In this document: positions 6,227 to 12,351 of the stretch, piece by piece | How positions within the stretch are numbered: position 1 is the stretch's first letter | How the letters are laid out: every line of letters starts with the position of its first letter | Origin: Clostridiales bacterium | GTDB taxonomy: Bacteria > Bacillota > Clostridia > Oscillospirales > CAG-272 | Assembly (NCBI GenBank): GCA_018370615.1 | Contig: JAGZAC010000017.1 | Span: 1-12,351 of the forward strand | Length of the DNA: 12,351 nucleotides | Direction: 5' to 3' | Program-made: the position numbers and the translations under genes | Notes under the pieces: model-generated | Database searches by the model: none | Seen by the model: only the letters and a program-made list of their open reading frames with translations | Told to the model about the DNA's origin: nothing

Positions 6227-7000
6227 ATGAAGGCAAGTACAATTATGGAAGCTGTCATCGGAAAAGAATTTATGGAAGGCTGGCACGGTATGATTGATTC
6301 CTGCAAGGCGGGAGATCCAGCGTGTGAGGTAGACAAAATTGCAGTCTGTTTTGCTGCAACACCGGAGGTACTCCGGCAGGCGGCAAACTGGGGCGCGCAG
6401 CTTTTGATTACGCATGAACCTACATACTACAATCACTTGGACGAATTTCACCCCTCAGCATTATCCGACCGCAAAAAGGAGCTTGTAGAAGAAAGCGGCT
6501 TAACTATCTACCGCTATCACGATTCCATGCACTTTCAAGGAAAAGATGCTGTGGGGCAGTCGTTTTTGGAGCTTGTACCCTGGAAAGGAACCTTTGACGG
6601 CACACTACATTTTACCTTTGACACACCTACCACACCGGCACAAATCATAGAAGACATCTGCACCGGTCTGAAGCTTCCTTGTCTGCGGAGAATCGGCAGA
6701 CGAGACGGTACGGTAAAAAAGGTCGGTCTTTTTCTGGGTGCTCGAGACGAAAGTGCATACGAACCTTTTTTCACCGACGACACAGACCTTGCCATTTGCG
6801 GGGAAGCATGCGAATGGCAATTCGGCGAACCTGTACGGGAAGCGGCCCAGTTCGGCATGCAGAAAACCATGCTGCTATTGGGACACGTACAAAGTGAAAA
6901 ATTTGCCATGAAATCCTTTGCAAAGGAGATCAACGGCAAATTTGATGGAATACCCGCCCAATATTTTGAATGCGGGGATTTATTTACCTACGACCGGTAA
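6227..7000 (+). CDS. Nif3-like dinuclear metal-centre protein (DUF34)
   Basis: A 257-aa member of the NIF3/YbgI/YqfO family, proteins that form toroidal hexamers with a two-metal site; the in vivo function is unsettled and the database name 'GTP cyclohydrolase I type 2 homolog' is not evidence of activity. Supporting motifs are WGAQLLITHEPTYYNH (55-70, metal-ligand region), YRYHDSMH (95-102), and GHVQSEKFAMK (219-229) with His220 and Glu224, the usual C-terminal ligands. In many members the first region reads HH; here it is His63-Glu64, so one ligand appears exchanged. The start has GGAG 8 nt upstream and its own promoter. No signal peptide or membrane segment. It is a single-gene unit, divergent from dapA and followed by palindromic repeats with terminator character. 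Confidence 0.85.
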   Translation: MKASTIMEAVIGKEFMEGWHGMIDSCKAGDPACEVDKIAVCFAATPEVLRQAANWGAQLLITHEPTYYNHLDEFHPSALSDRKKELVEESGLTIYRYHDSMHFQGKDAVGQSFLELVPWKGTFDGTLHFTFDTPTTPAQIIEDICTGLKLPCLRRIGRRDGTVKKVGLFLGARDESAYEPFFTDDTDLAICGEACEWQFGEPVREAAQFGMQKTMLLLGHVQSEKFAMKSFAKEINGKFDGIPAQYFECGDLFTYDR

Positions 7001-7070
7001 AATATTGTTTGGCACTTGTATTGGCCCTCTCTTACAATAGGACTCTTGTGGGAAATCTTACGTAAATAGG

Positions 7071-7122
7071 CCTCCCCTGTGTAAGGGGAGGTGGCACGGC
7101 GCAGCCGTGACGGAGGGGTTGT
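7071..7122 (+). repeat. Modular palindromic repeat, copy C
   Basis: Outer hairpin CCTCCCCT/AGGGGAGG (7071-7091, loop GTGTA), inner stem CACGGC/GCCGTG (7095-7100 with 7104-7109, loop GCA), and terminal GGAGGGGTTGT box (7112-7122). The layout equals copy B but the inner stem differs while staying paired. Together with copies D and E it fills the 274-bp gap between the Nif3-like gene and the TauE-like gene; the rest of the gap shows nothing I can name. Confidence 0.85.
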
Positions 7123-7129
7123 AAAGGAA

Positions 7130-7179
7130 ACAATCCCTCCGTCTGCTGTCGCAGACAGCTCCCTTTACACAAGGGAGCC
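7130..7179 (-). repeat. Modular palindromic repeat, copy D (inverted)
   Basis: Reads on the + strand as an ACAATCCCTCC box (7130-7140), an inner stem GTCTGC/GCAGAC (7141-7146 with 7151-7156), and an outer hairpin GCTCCCTT/AAGGGAGC (7158-7165 with 7171-7178). It lies 7 bp from copy C with terminal boxes facing each other, so C and D together make one large imperfect palindrome. Confidence 0.82.
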
Positions 7180-7183
7180 TTTT
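7158..7183 (+). terminator. Likely terminator after the Nif3-like gene
   Basis: A perfect 8-bp stem, GCTCCCTT with AAGGGAGC, loop TACAC, is followed by CTTTT (7179-7183). It forms the outer hairpin of repeat copy D, mirroring the situation after dapL. Confidence 0.55.
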
Positions 7184-7189
7184 CAACGC

Positions 7190-7216
7190 AAGCCTCCCCT
7201 TACACAGGGGAGGCTT
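7190..7216. repeat. Solo outer hairpin, copy E
   Basis: An 11-bp perfect inverted repeat, AAGCCTCCCCT (7190-7200) with AGGGGAGGCTT (7206-7216), loop TACAC. It matches the outer hairpin of copies A-D but lacks the inner stem and terminal box, so it is either a half element or a minimal mobile form. No T-run follows on either strand. It lies 58 bp beyond the stop of the TauE-like gene. Confidence 0.8.
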
Positions 7217-7274
7217 ACGTTCTAAAAAATCTTGTGGGAAGGTGCTCACCAACTCTTTCTTCTGCAAAAGCATC

Positions 7275-7667
7275 TCAAAAAATCATATTTATTCCCGCTA
7301 CAATAATCAGCAGTGCGAAGATACTTTTTAAAATCTTTGTATCAATTTTATCGGTAAGATAAGCACCCAGCACCCCGCCTACAACCGCTCCGGGAACAAA
7401 CCGTAAAAATAAATTCATATCCAGGCTGCCCCGATTGCTGTAGCTGATCGCCGATACTATACACAGTGGCAGCACTGCTGCTACCACAGAAGCAAAATCA
7501 TCTCTTGCTCCCTCTCCACTTTTGTTGGGATTCAGCCGATGAAACATGTACAGCAAAAGGATTCCTCCCCCTGCTCCTAAAAAGCCGTTGATGAATCCCG
7601 CTGCACTTCCCACAAGTGCTAGAACCCCAAGCCTCCATATACTCTTTTTTTCAATTGCTATTTTCAA
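7275..7667 (-). CDS. Half-size TauE/SafE (DUF81) membrane protein
   Basis: Predicted inner-membrane protein, about 130 aa, with four hydrophobic segments. The first contains GFINGFLGAGGGILLLYM, the glycine-rich signature of the TauE/SafE sulfite-exporter/permease family; the others are around VVAAVLPLCIVSAISYS, FVPGAVVGGVLGAYL and the C-terminal FALLIIVAGINMIF. Full-length members have about 250 aa and two such halves, so this is a half-size form that may dimerise or need a partner; no second half lies in the window. No ATG starts the frame. The TTG at 7665-7667 is preferred because AAAAAGGGA lies 6 nt upstream and because a TATAAT box at 7718-7723 would place transcription at about the upstream TTG (7707-7709), which gives 144 aa. 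Substrate unknown. Confidence 0.8.
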   Translation of the reverse strand: MKIAIEKKSIWRLGVLALVGSAAGFINGFLGAGGGILLLYMFHRLNPNKSGEGARDDFASVVAAVLPLCIVSAISYSNRGSLDMNLFLRFVPGAVVGGVLGAYLTDKIDTKILKSIFALLIIVAGINMIF

Positions 7668-7717
7668 AATTATTCCCTTTTTCTGATTATCCCTTGAATT
7701 TACAGGCAAATTCTGCT

Positions 7718-7723
7718 ATTATA
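7718..7723 (-). promoter_or_regulatory. Putative -10 box of the TauE/SafE gene
   Basis: A consensus TATAAT on the - strand. No strong -35 is seen; TTAGGG at 7742-7747 with an 18-bp spacer is the best. It would start transcription near 7711, which argues for the inner TTG start at 7667. Confidence 0.4.
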
Positions 7724-7823
7724 TAGAGTAGATTATTGTTGCCCTAAGAGGCTACAACAACCTGTATTGATAGTATTCACAATTTGGGAACATTTATGAA
7801 ATCGTCCCGAAAGTTATAAAATT

Positions 7824-7847
7824 ATGGAAAGGCATGGTTTTCCATGA
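7824..7847 (+). other. Possible 7-codon leader ORF and hairpin at the ftsK start
   Basis: ATG at 7824 opens a short frame (MERHGFP) whose TGA at 7845-7847 overlaps the ftsK ATG as ATGA. The same bases form an inverted repeat, ATGGAAA (7824-7830) with TTTCCAT (7839-7845), loop 8 nt, which would pair part of the ribosome-binding purines GGAAAGG (7826-7832) with the start codon. It could couple or dampen FtsK translation, or be chance. Confidence 0.25.
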
Positions 7848-10438
7848 CGCAAAAGCAACGAACAAAAAAAGCTGCACCTCACGCAAAAAATACAGCATCA
7901 AAAAAAAGGAATGACAAAAGCACAAAGAAACAAAACCGTTCTCTCTGGGCCCAGGTCGCACCCTATCTTATGCTCGTTGGTGCAATTTTCCTGATCGTCT
8001 GCTTCATTTACGGCACGAGAGAAAATCCTGGCATCGTGATCGGCTTTATTTATAAGCTGGTTACCGGCTTGTTTGGTGGCTCTGCGTTTATCATCCCTGT
8101 ATTTCTAGTGTTTGTCGCTATTGCCTGGCTGGCAGATAAAACCGATTCCGTTTTTGGTTTGCGTACTGTATTTGCCATCGCCGCTGTGATTTTTTCCTCC
8201 ATGCTGCTGGAGGTCATATCTCCCGTAAATTCCTTTAATGTAATCGACATGTTTGACCGCGGCTCCTTGCTGATGGGGGGCGGCGTCATAGGCGGACTTC
8301 TGGGAGAGCTTTTCCTCCTTTGCTTCCAGACGGTGGGCTCCTATGTACTGATTATTGCAATGCTGATTCTCAGCGTACTGCTCACTGCTGGTATTACCCC
8401 CAAATATGTGTATGTGTATTTTTCCGCCAAGGCGAAAAATGCCCGCCAGCGCCGACAGGAAGAACGAGAATCTGCCGCGCCTGCTGCCGCATTCCGGGAT
8501 CCGGATGAAATTTCTCAGGAGAGCCAGAACAGAACTGTGTATCCGGAAGCTCCCGCAAAACCTATCATACGCGGAAGAAGAAAAAAATTTGATACAGATA
8601 TTCCTATAGATGCAGAGGAGGAAGTCGCGGCCGAAACCTCCTCTCGCACCGATGCTACAAAACCGGAAATCGACCCGGAAGCTGCCATCTTCGAGGAAGT
8701 ATTGGAGCGAACTCGCCAGGAAAAAACGCCGGAGGAGCTCCAAGCCGAAGCAGAAATGTTTGCCTCCTCCGATGAAGAAAGCGCCGCTCAGGTAGATCCG
8801 GACAGCGCAAATTTGCTGGATCAGCTGGCTGACGCATATCTGGGTGCGGGAGAAGGAGCGGGAGAAAATGCTTCAACAGTCGAATTGCCCCTCCAGCGTG
8901 ATACAGTAGCTACTGCTGAGGCGGTAAAACCGGAGCCTGCACCGGAGCCGGAATATCACTTCCCTCCGTTGTCTCTGCTCAGTGCGGCAGATCACAAGAA
9001 GAACGAGAACATTCGGGAAGAGCTCCATGAGAACGCTTCCCGTCTGGTAAACGTGCTCGCCAGCTTTAACGTGAAAACAAAAATCGTAGGTGCTTCCAGG
9101 GGACCCACCATTACCCGATATGAATTGCTGCCGGAGGCAGGCACCCGAGTGCGTTCCATCGCCAATTTGGTAGACGACATCGCTCTGAATCTGGCCACTA
9201 CCGGCGTGCGCATCGAAGCGCCGATCCCCGGCAAAGCCGCTGTGGGCATCGAAGTTCCCAATAAGACCGCGGAAACTGTATATCTGCGCAGCCTTCTGGA
9301 GACAGATCTGTTTCAGAAAAACCCCAGCAAAATCACCACCTCCCTGGGAGAAAATGTGGCAGGGGAACCGGTGATCATGGACATCAAAAAAATGCCGCAC
9401 CTTCTCATCGCCGGAGCCACCGGTATGGGAAAATCCGTGTGTATCAACTGCCTTATAATTTCTCTGCTGTACAAGGCAAAGCCCTCGGAAGTGCAGCTAA
9501 TTTTGATCGACCCCAAAAAAGTAGAATTCAACATATACAATGGACTGCCGCACCTGCTGGTGCCAGTTGTCAGCGATCCCAAGAAGGCTGCCGGCGCGCT
9601 GACCTGGGCAGTCAATGAAATGGAGCGCCGGTTCGGCCTTATTGAAGCGGTTGGAGTACGGGACATCGCATCCTTTAATGAAATTACAAAAAATGACCCG
9701 GAATATGACTACATGCCCCAAATCGTCATTGTAATCGACGAGCTGGCAGACCTTATGTCCACTGCGCCGGACGATGTGGAAACCTCCATCGCCCGTCTGG
9801 CCGCAAAGGCCAGAGCCGCAGGCATGCACCTGATTATCGGTACCCAGCGTCCCTCCGTGGACGTAATTACCGGTGTGATTAAGGCAAATATTCCCTCACG
9901 TATCGCCTTCACAGTGGCCTCTCAGGTAGACTCCCGAACCATCATCGACAGAAGCGGCGCGGAAAATTTGATCGGCCGCGGGGATATGCTGTACAGTCCC
10001 GTCGGAGCATCCAAACCGATACGTGTACAGGGCGCCTTTGTCTCCGAAACAGAAGTGGACGCAGTTGTATCCTACATCAAAGAGCATAACGCCGCAGGCG
10101 GCAACGCATACAGCGACGATGTCATGAAGCAGATTGAAGAGGAAGCTGCCATGTGCGGCGTAAAGAAAGGCGGAGGAGCCACAGCTGCCGGAGATGCCGG
10201 CGACAGCGACCCTCTGATTCGTTCTGCTCTGGACGTGGCTTTTGAAAGCGGCAAGGTATCCACGTCTCTTCTCCAGCGTCGCTTATCCGTTGGATACGGC
10301 AGAGCGGCGAAAATCATTGACAAGCTGGAGCAGATGGGATATGTGAGTGCTCCGGATGGGCAAAAGCCCCGGGAACTGCTGATTACCAAACAAGAATATA
10401 TGGAACTGGTGCTGAAAAGCGAGGACCCCCAGGAATAA
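7844..10438 (+). CDS. ftsK: DNA translocase FtsK/SpoIIIE
   Basis: Membrane-anchored, ATP-driven DNA pump that clears chromosomal DNA from the division or sporulation septum. The 864-aa protein shows a lysine-rich start, about four N-terminal membrane segments (roughly residues 35-190), and an acidic, proline-containing linker (about 200-380). The motor follows, with Walker A GATGMGKS at 524-531 (usually GATGSGKS), Walker B IVIVIDELADLM around 628-639 with Asp632-Glu633, and GTQRPSVDVITGVIKANIPSR at about 665. The C-terminal winged-helix gamma domain begins near DPLIRSALDVA (about 789), with QRRLSVGYGRAAKIIDKLE for reading chromosome-orienting sequences. Motor and gamma domain are shared by FtsK and SpoIIIE, so which role applies cannot be told. 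The likely ribosome site GGAAAGG lies 11 nt before the ATG, rather far. It appears to head an operon with tmk 18 nt downstream; I see no confident promoter in 7724-7843. Confidence 0.96.
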   Translation: MTQKQRTKKAAPHAKNTASKKRNDKSTKKQNRSLWAQVAPYLMLVGAIFLIVCFIYGTRENPGIVIGFIYKLVTGLFGGSAFIIPVFLVFVAIAWLADKTDSVFGLRTVFAIAAVIFSSMLLEVISPVNSFNVIDMFDRGSLLMGGGVIGGLLGELFLLCFQTVGSYVLIIAMLILSVLLTAGITPKYVYVYFSAKAKNARQRRQEERESAAPAAAFRDPDEISQESQNRTVYPEAPAKPIIRGRRKKFDTDIPIDAEEEVAAETSSRTDATKPEIDPEAAIFEEVLERTRQEKTPEELQAEAEMFASSDEESAAQVDPDSANLLDQLADAYLGAGEGAGENASTVELPLQRDTVATAEAVKPEPAPEPEYHFPPLSLLSAADHKKNENIREELHENASRLVNVLASFNVKTKIVGASRGPTITRYELLPEAGTRVRSIANLVDDIALNLATTGVRIEAPIPGKAAVGIEVPNKTAETVYLRSLLETDLFQKNPSKITTSLGENVAGEPVIMDIKKMPHLLIAGATGMGKSVCINCLIISLLYKAKPSEVQLILIDPKKVEFNIYNGLPHLLVPVVSDPKKAAGALTWAVNEMERRFGLIEAVGVRDIASFNEITKNDPEYDYMPQIVIVIDELADLMSTAPDDVETSIARLAAKARAAGMHLIIGTQRPSVDVITGVIKANIPSRIAFTVASQVDSRTIIDRSGAENLIGRGDMLYSPVGASKPIRVQGAFVSETEVDAVVSYIKEHNAAGGNAYSDDVMKQIEEEAAMCGVKKGGGATAAGDAGDSDPLIRSALDVAFESGKVSTSLLQRRLSVGYGRAAKIIDKLEQMGYVSAPDGQKPRELLITKQEYMELVLKSEDPQE

Positions 10439-10456
10439 TCCAAAGGAGAAAAGTAA

Positions 10457-11116
10457 ATGGGCAGAATGATTGTAATTGAAGGGCTAGACGGATCTGGAAA
10501 AACCACCCAGGGAAATCTTCTGACCCAGTATCTGAAAGGGCAAGGGGTGCCGGTACGTCCCCTTAGCTTTCCCAATTACGGCAGTCGGAGCTGTACGCTT
10601 GTAGACATGTACCTAGAAGGAACACTGGGGCAGGATCCGGACGACATCAACGGATATGCAGCATCGATGTTTTACGCCGCAGATCGATATATCAGCTACA
10701 CTACCGATTGGCATGACGATTATCAAAAAGGCGATACAGTACTTGTGGCCACGCGGTATGCCACCGCAAACGCGTACCATCAGCTGTCAAAGCTGCCCCA
10801 GGAAAAATGGGACGATTTTCTCCTCTGGCTGTATGATTTTGAATATACAAAGCTGGGGCTGCCCGCGCCGGACGATGTTGTACTGCTGTCCATGGAACCG
10901 TCTATATCATCGGCATGTGTAGAAAAACGGTCTCGGGAAACCGGTGAAAAAAAGGACATTCATGAACTGGACGCAGATTATTTGCGCCGCTGCCATGCAG
11001 CAGCGCAATATGCCGCCGATAAAGGCGGTTGGCATGTCATCGACTGCGCTCCGGAGGGAGTCCTGCTCTCCCCGGAGGAAATTCTTGCAAAAATTATTTA
11101 CATTTTGGACCTGTAA
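10457..11116 (+). CDS. tmk: dTMP kinase (clostridial thymidylate kinase-like)
   Basis: Phosphorylates dTMP to dTDP with ATP in the cytoplasm. The 219-aa protein starts with the P-loop GLDGSGKTTQ (9-18), has FPNYGS (38-43) and AASMFYAADRYISY (68-81), and the lid-like REKxDIHE region (RSRETGEKKDIHELDADYLRR, about 158-178). Overall it resembles the clostridial group of longer dTMP kinase-like proteins. The nucleotide-binding DRY motif is TRY here (99-101, VATRYATANAYHQ), so the aspartate is missing; related proteins in my recollection vary at this site. A strong AAAGGAGAA site lies 8 nt upstream of the ATG. It lies 18 nt after ftsK and 24 nt before the DJ-1 gene, so probably co-transcribed. A broader deoxynucleoside monophosphate kinase role is possible. 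Confidence 0.85.
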   Translation: MGRMIVIEGLDGSGKTTQGNLLTQYLKGQGVPVRPLSFPNYGSRSCTLVDMYLEGTLGQDPDDINGYAASMFYAADRYISYTTDWHDDYQKGDTVLVATRYATANAYHQLSKLPQEKWDDFLLWLYDFEYTKLGLPAPDDVVLLSMEPSISSACVEKRSRETGEKKDIHELDADYLRRCHAAAQYAADKGGWHVIDCAPEGVLLSPEEILAKIIYILDL

Positions 11117-11140
11117 TCCAACGAAAAGTGAGGCATTCGT

Positions 11141-11683
11141 ATGGTATACTTATTTTTGGCCGAAGGTTTTGAAGAAGTAGAAGCGCTGACACCGGTAGAC
11201 TTGCTGCGGCGGGCATCTATTCCCGTCACCACTGTAGGGGTAGGCGGAAAAGTGATTTGCGGTGCTCACGGGATTCCAGTAACCGCGGATATTACCGACG
11301 GAGAGCTGACGGAGGCACCGGAAGATCTGGAAATGGTAGTTTTGCCGGGAGGGATGCCAGGTGCAAAAAATCTGGACGCCTGTCCCGCTGTAGAGTCCAT
11401 TCTCTCTTTTGCAGCAGCACACAATCGCTATATCGCCGCTATCTGTGCCGCTCCTATGATTCCCGGAAAGCGAGGACTTTTGAAAGACAAGCAGGCGGTA
11501 TGCTATCCCGGATTTGAAAATAACCTAATCGGCGCAGCAATATCGAGCAGAGGTGTAGCGATAGACGGGACTGTAGTCACGGCAAAGGCTGCAGGATATG
11601 CCGTGGAGTTTGCACTTGCGCTCATCGAAGTCCTGCGCGGAAAGGATACGGCAGAAGCAGTACGCGAGGCGATTGCCCCATGA
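11141..11683 (+). CDS. DJ-1/PfpI family protein
   Basis: A 180-aa single-domain protein of the DJ-1/ThiJ/PfpI superfamily. The nucleophile elbow AAICAAP places the reactive cysteine at Cys102, and the conserved glutamate that lowers its pKa is in AEGFEEVEALTPVD (Glu14 by alignment with human DJ-1 Glu18). VVLPGGMPGAKNL (66-78) is the expected glycine-rich loop. Relatives are described as chaperone-like, glyoxalase or deglycase enzymes, or oxidative-stress proteins; the true activity here cannot be assigned, and the deglycase claim is disputed. GTGAGG precedes the ATG. The gene overlaps the next one by 4 nt (ATGA), so they are translated together. Cytoplasmic; no signal peptide. Confidence 0.9.
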   Translation: MVYLFLAEGFEEVEALTPVDLLRRASIPVTTVGVGGKVICGAHGIPVTADITDGELTEAPEDLEMVVLPGGMPGAKNLDACPAVESILSFAAAHNRYIAAICAAPMIPGKRGLLKDKQAVCYPGFENNLIGAAISSRGVAIDGTVVTAKAAGYAVEFALALIEVLRGKDTAEAVREAIAP

Positions 11684-12279
11684 ACAATCCTCCGACCCAT
11701 CCCTTAAAAGAGAAAAAAGACCGGCTGCGCCGTCAATATAAGGACCTGCGGGCCAGCATCCCGGCTGAAGAAAGAACAAAGCGGGATGCCGCCATCTGTC
11801 AGACCGCACTGACGCTTGTCAGCTTTCGTTATGCAGATATTGTTTTGCTGTATGCACCTATGGAACAGGAAATTGACGTTCTTCCCATCGCTGAAGCTGC
11901 TTTGCAGAAGGGAAAAAGGGTGGCCTTTCCCCGGTGTGATACGGAAAACAGGCGCATGGAATACCACTTTATTGAATCCCTCCAGGACCTTGCCATATCT
12001 ACCTATGGAATTCGCGAGCCGGGGGCACACCTGCCCACATATGACCAATCGGTACATTCTGACAGTGTCGTATGCTTTATTCCCGGGTTGGTATATGACC
12101 GGCAGGGGTATCGTCTGGGCTACGGCAAGGGATTTTACGATCGCTATTTATCGTCTTTCCACGGCTGCCGCATCGGCGTGATATACAGCGATTATATTAT
12201 CCCTGAGGTTCCCAGAGGACGATTTGATATTCGGTGCGATATTCTGCTGACAGAAAAAAATGTGAGGGTACCCCGGTGA
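11680..12279 (+). CDS. 5-formyltetrahydrofolate cyclo-ligase
   Basis: Converts 5-formyl-THF to 5,10-methenyl-THF with ATP, returning a storage or inhibitory folate to the one-carbon pool. The 199-aa length is normal. The N-terminal KDRLRRQYKDLRASIP helix with basic residues fits the ATP-binding start of the family. The C-terminal signature IPGLVYDRQGYRLGYGKGFYDRYL (134-157) contains the phosphate-binding RLGYGKGFYDR loop. The start at 11680 overlaps the DJ-1 stop, and the stop overlaps the next GTG start at 12276, so translation is coupled on both sides. Known as ygfA/fau or MTHFS in other organisms. Placement with tmk links folate supply and thymidylate use, though this may be coincidental clustering. 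Confidence 0.93.
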   Translation: MNNPPTHPLKEKKDRLRRQYKDLRASIPAEERTKRDAAICQTALTLVSFRYADIVLLYAPMEQEIDVLPIAEAALQKGKRVAFPRCDTENRRMEYHFIESLQDLAISTYGIREPGAHLPTYDQSVHSDSVVCFIPGLVYDRQGYRLGYGKGFYDRYLSSFHGCRIGVIYSDYIIPEVPRGRFDIRCDILLTEKNVRVPR

Positions 12280-12351
12280 AAATCAAAGGAATACATGCCG
12301 CGCCGGCGCTATTGATTGTCATCAGTGCGCTGCTCTGCGGCGCAAATCTCA
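12276..12351 (+). CDS. Start of an unidentified gene, probable membrane or exported protein
   Basis: A GTG at 12276 overlaps the previous stop (GTGA) and has GAGGG (12264-12268) 7 nt upstream, so a start here is credible. Only 25 codons fit before the window ends. They encode a short basic start (MKIKGIH) followed by a hydrophobic stretch, PALLIVISALLCGANL, which looks like a signal sequence or first membrane segment. The cysteine in LLCGAN could be a lipobox-like feature but the match is poor. Too little remains to name a family. Confidence 0.6.
   Translation, partial: MKIKGIHAAPALLIVISALLCGANL

Noticed and set aside
7058..7273. 71-codon open frame on the - strand
   Set aside because: It covers repeat copies C, D and E, and its sequence is explained by the palindromes.
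8105..8743. 212-codon open frame on the - strand inside ftsK
   Set aside because: It is antisense to the FtsK membrane and linker region; low-complexity composition and no ribosome site.

Overview
The window looks like a chromosomal stretch from a Gram-positive anaerobe of the class Clostridia, most likely Oscillospiraceae/Ruminococcaceae-like. The evidence is a type III glutamine synthetase, the LL-diaminopimelate aminotransferase route, a clostridial-type dTMP kinase, purine-rich Shine-Dalgarno sites, mid-range G+C, and short palindromic 'CTCCCCT-GTGTA-AGGGGAG' repeats of a kind I recall from gut clostridial genomes. This assignment is an inference; no rRNA or other marker gene is present. 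Almost everything coding here is core metabolism or housekeeping. I see no phage, transposase, CRISPR, defence or secondary-metabolite genes.

Layout. (1) 1-2640, + strand: the C-terminus of glutamine synthetase III, a perfect 18+18 bp inverted repeat just upstream of an extended -10 promoter, guaA (GMP synthase), and an AT-richer GNAT acetyltransferase. (2) 2723-4692, + strand: dapF and dapL, overlapping by 4 nt. (3) 4693-5164: non-coding block of modular palindromic repeats, bracketed by two inverted full elements and filled with tandem copies of one hairpin; it separates dapL from the convergent dapA. (4) 5165-6055, - strand: dapA. (5) 6056-6226: back-to-back divergent promoters for dapA and for a Nif3-like metal-centre protein (6227-7000, +). 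(6) 7001-7274: a second repeat cluster. (7) 7275-7667, - strand: half-size TauE/SafE membrane protein, probably with a TTG start. (8) 7844-12351, + strand: a tight run of ftsK/spoIIIE, tmk, a DJ-1/PfpI protein, 5-formyltetrahydrofolate cyclo-ligase and the first codons of another gene. Gaps there are 18 and 24 nt, followed by two 4-nt overlaps, so this is probably one operon.

How the genes fit together: dapA, dapL and dapF supply three of the four steps from aspartate semialdehyde to meso-diaminopimelate by the aminotransferase shortcut (dapB is not in the window). Their product feeds peptidoglycan and lysine. Glutamine synthetase makes the glutamine that GuaA consumes for GMP. The ftsK operon combines chromosome segregation with dTMP phosphorylation and folate salvage.

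I did not find a convincing new gene system. The most unusual content is non-coding: the repeat family, whose inner stem differs between copies while staying base-paired; the tandem hairpin array after dapL; the palindrome at the guaA promoter; and the abutting divergent promoters between dapA and the Nif3-like gene.
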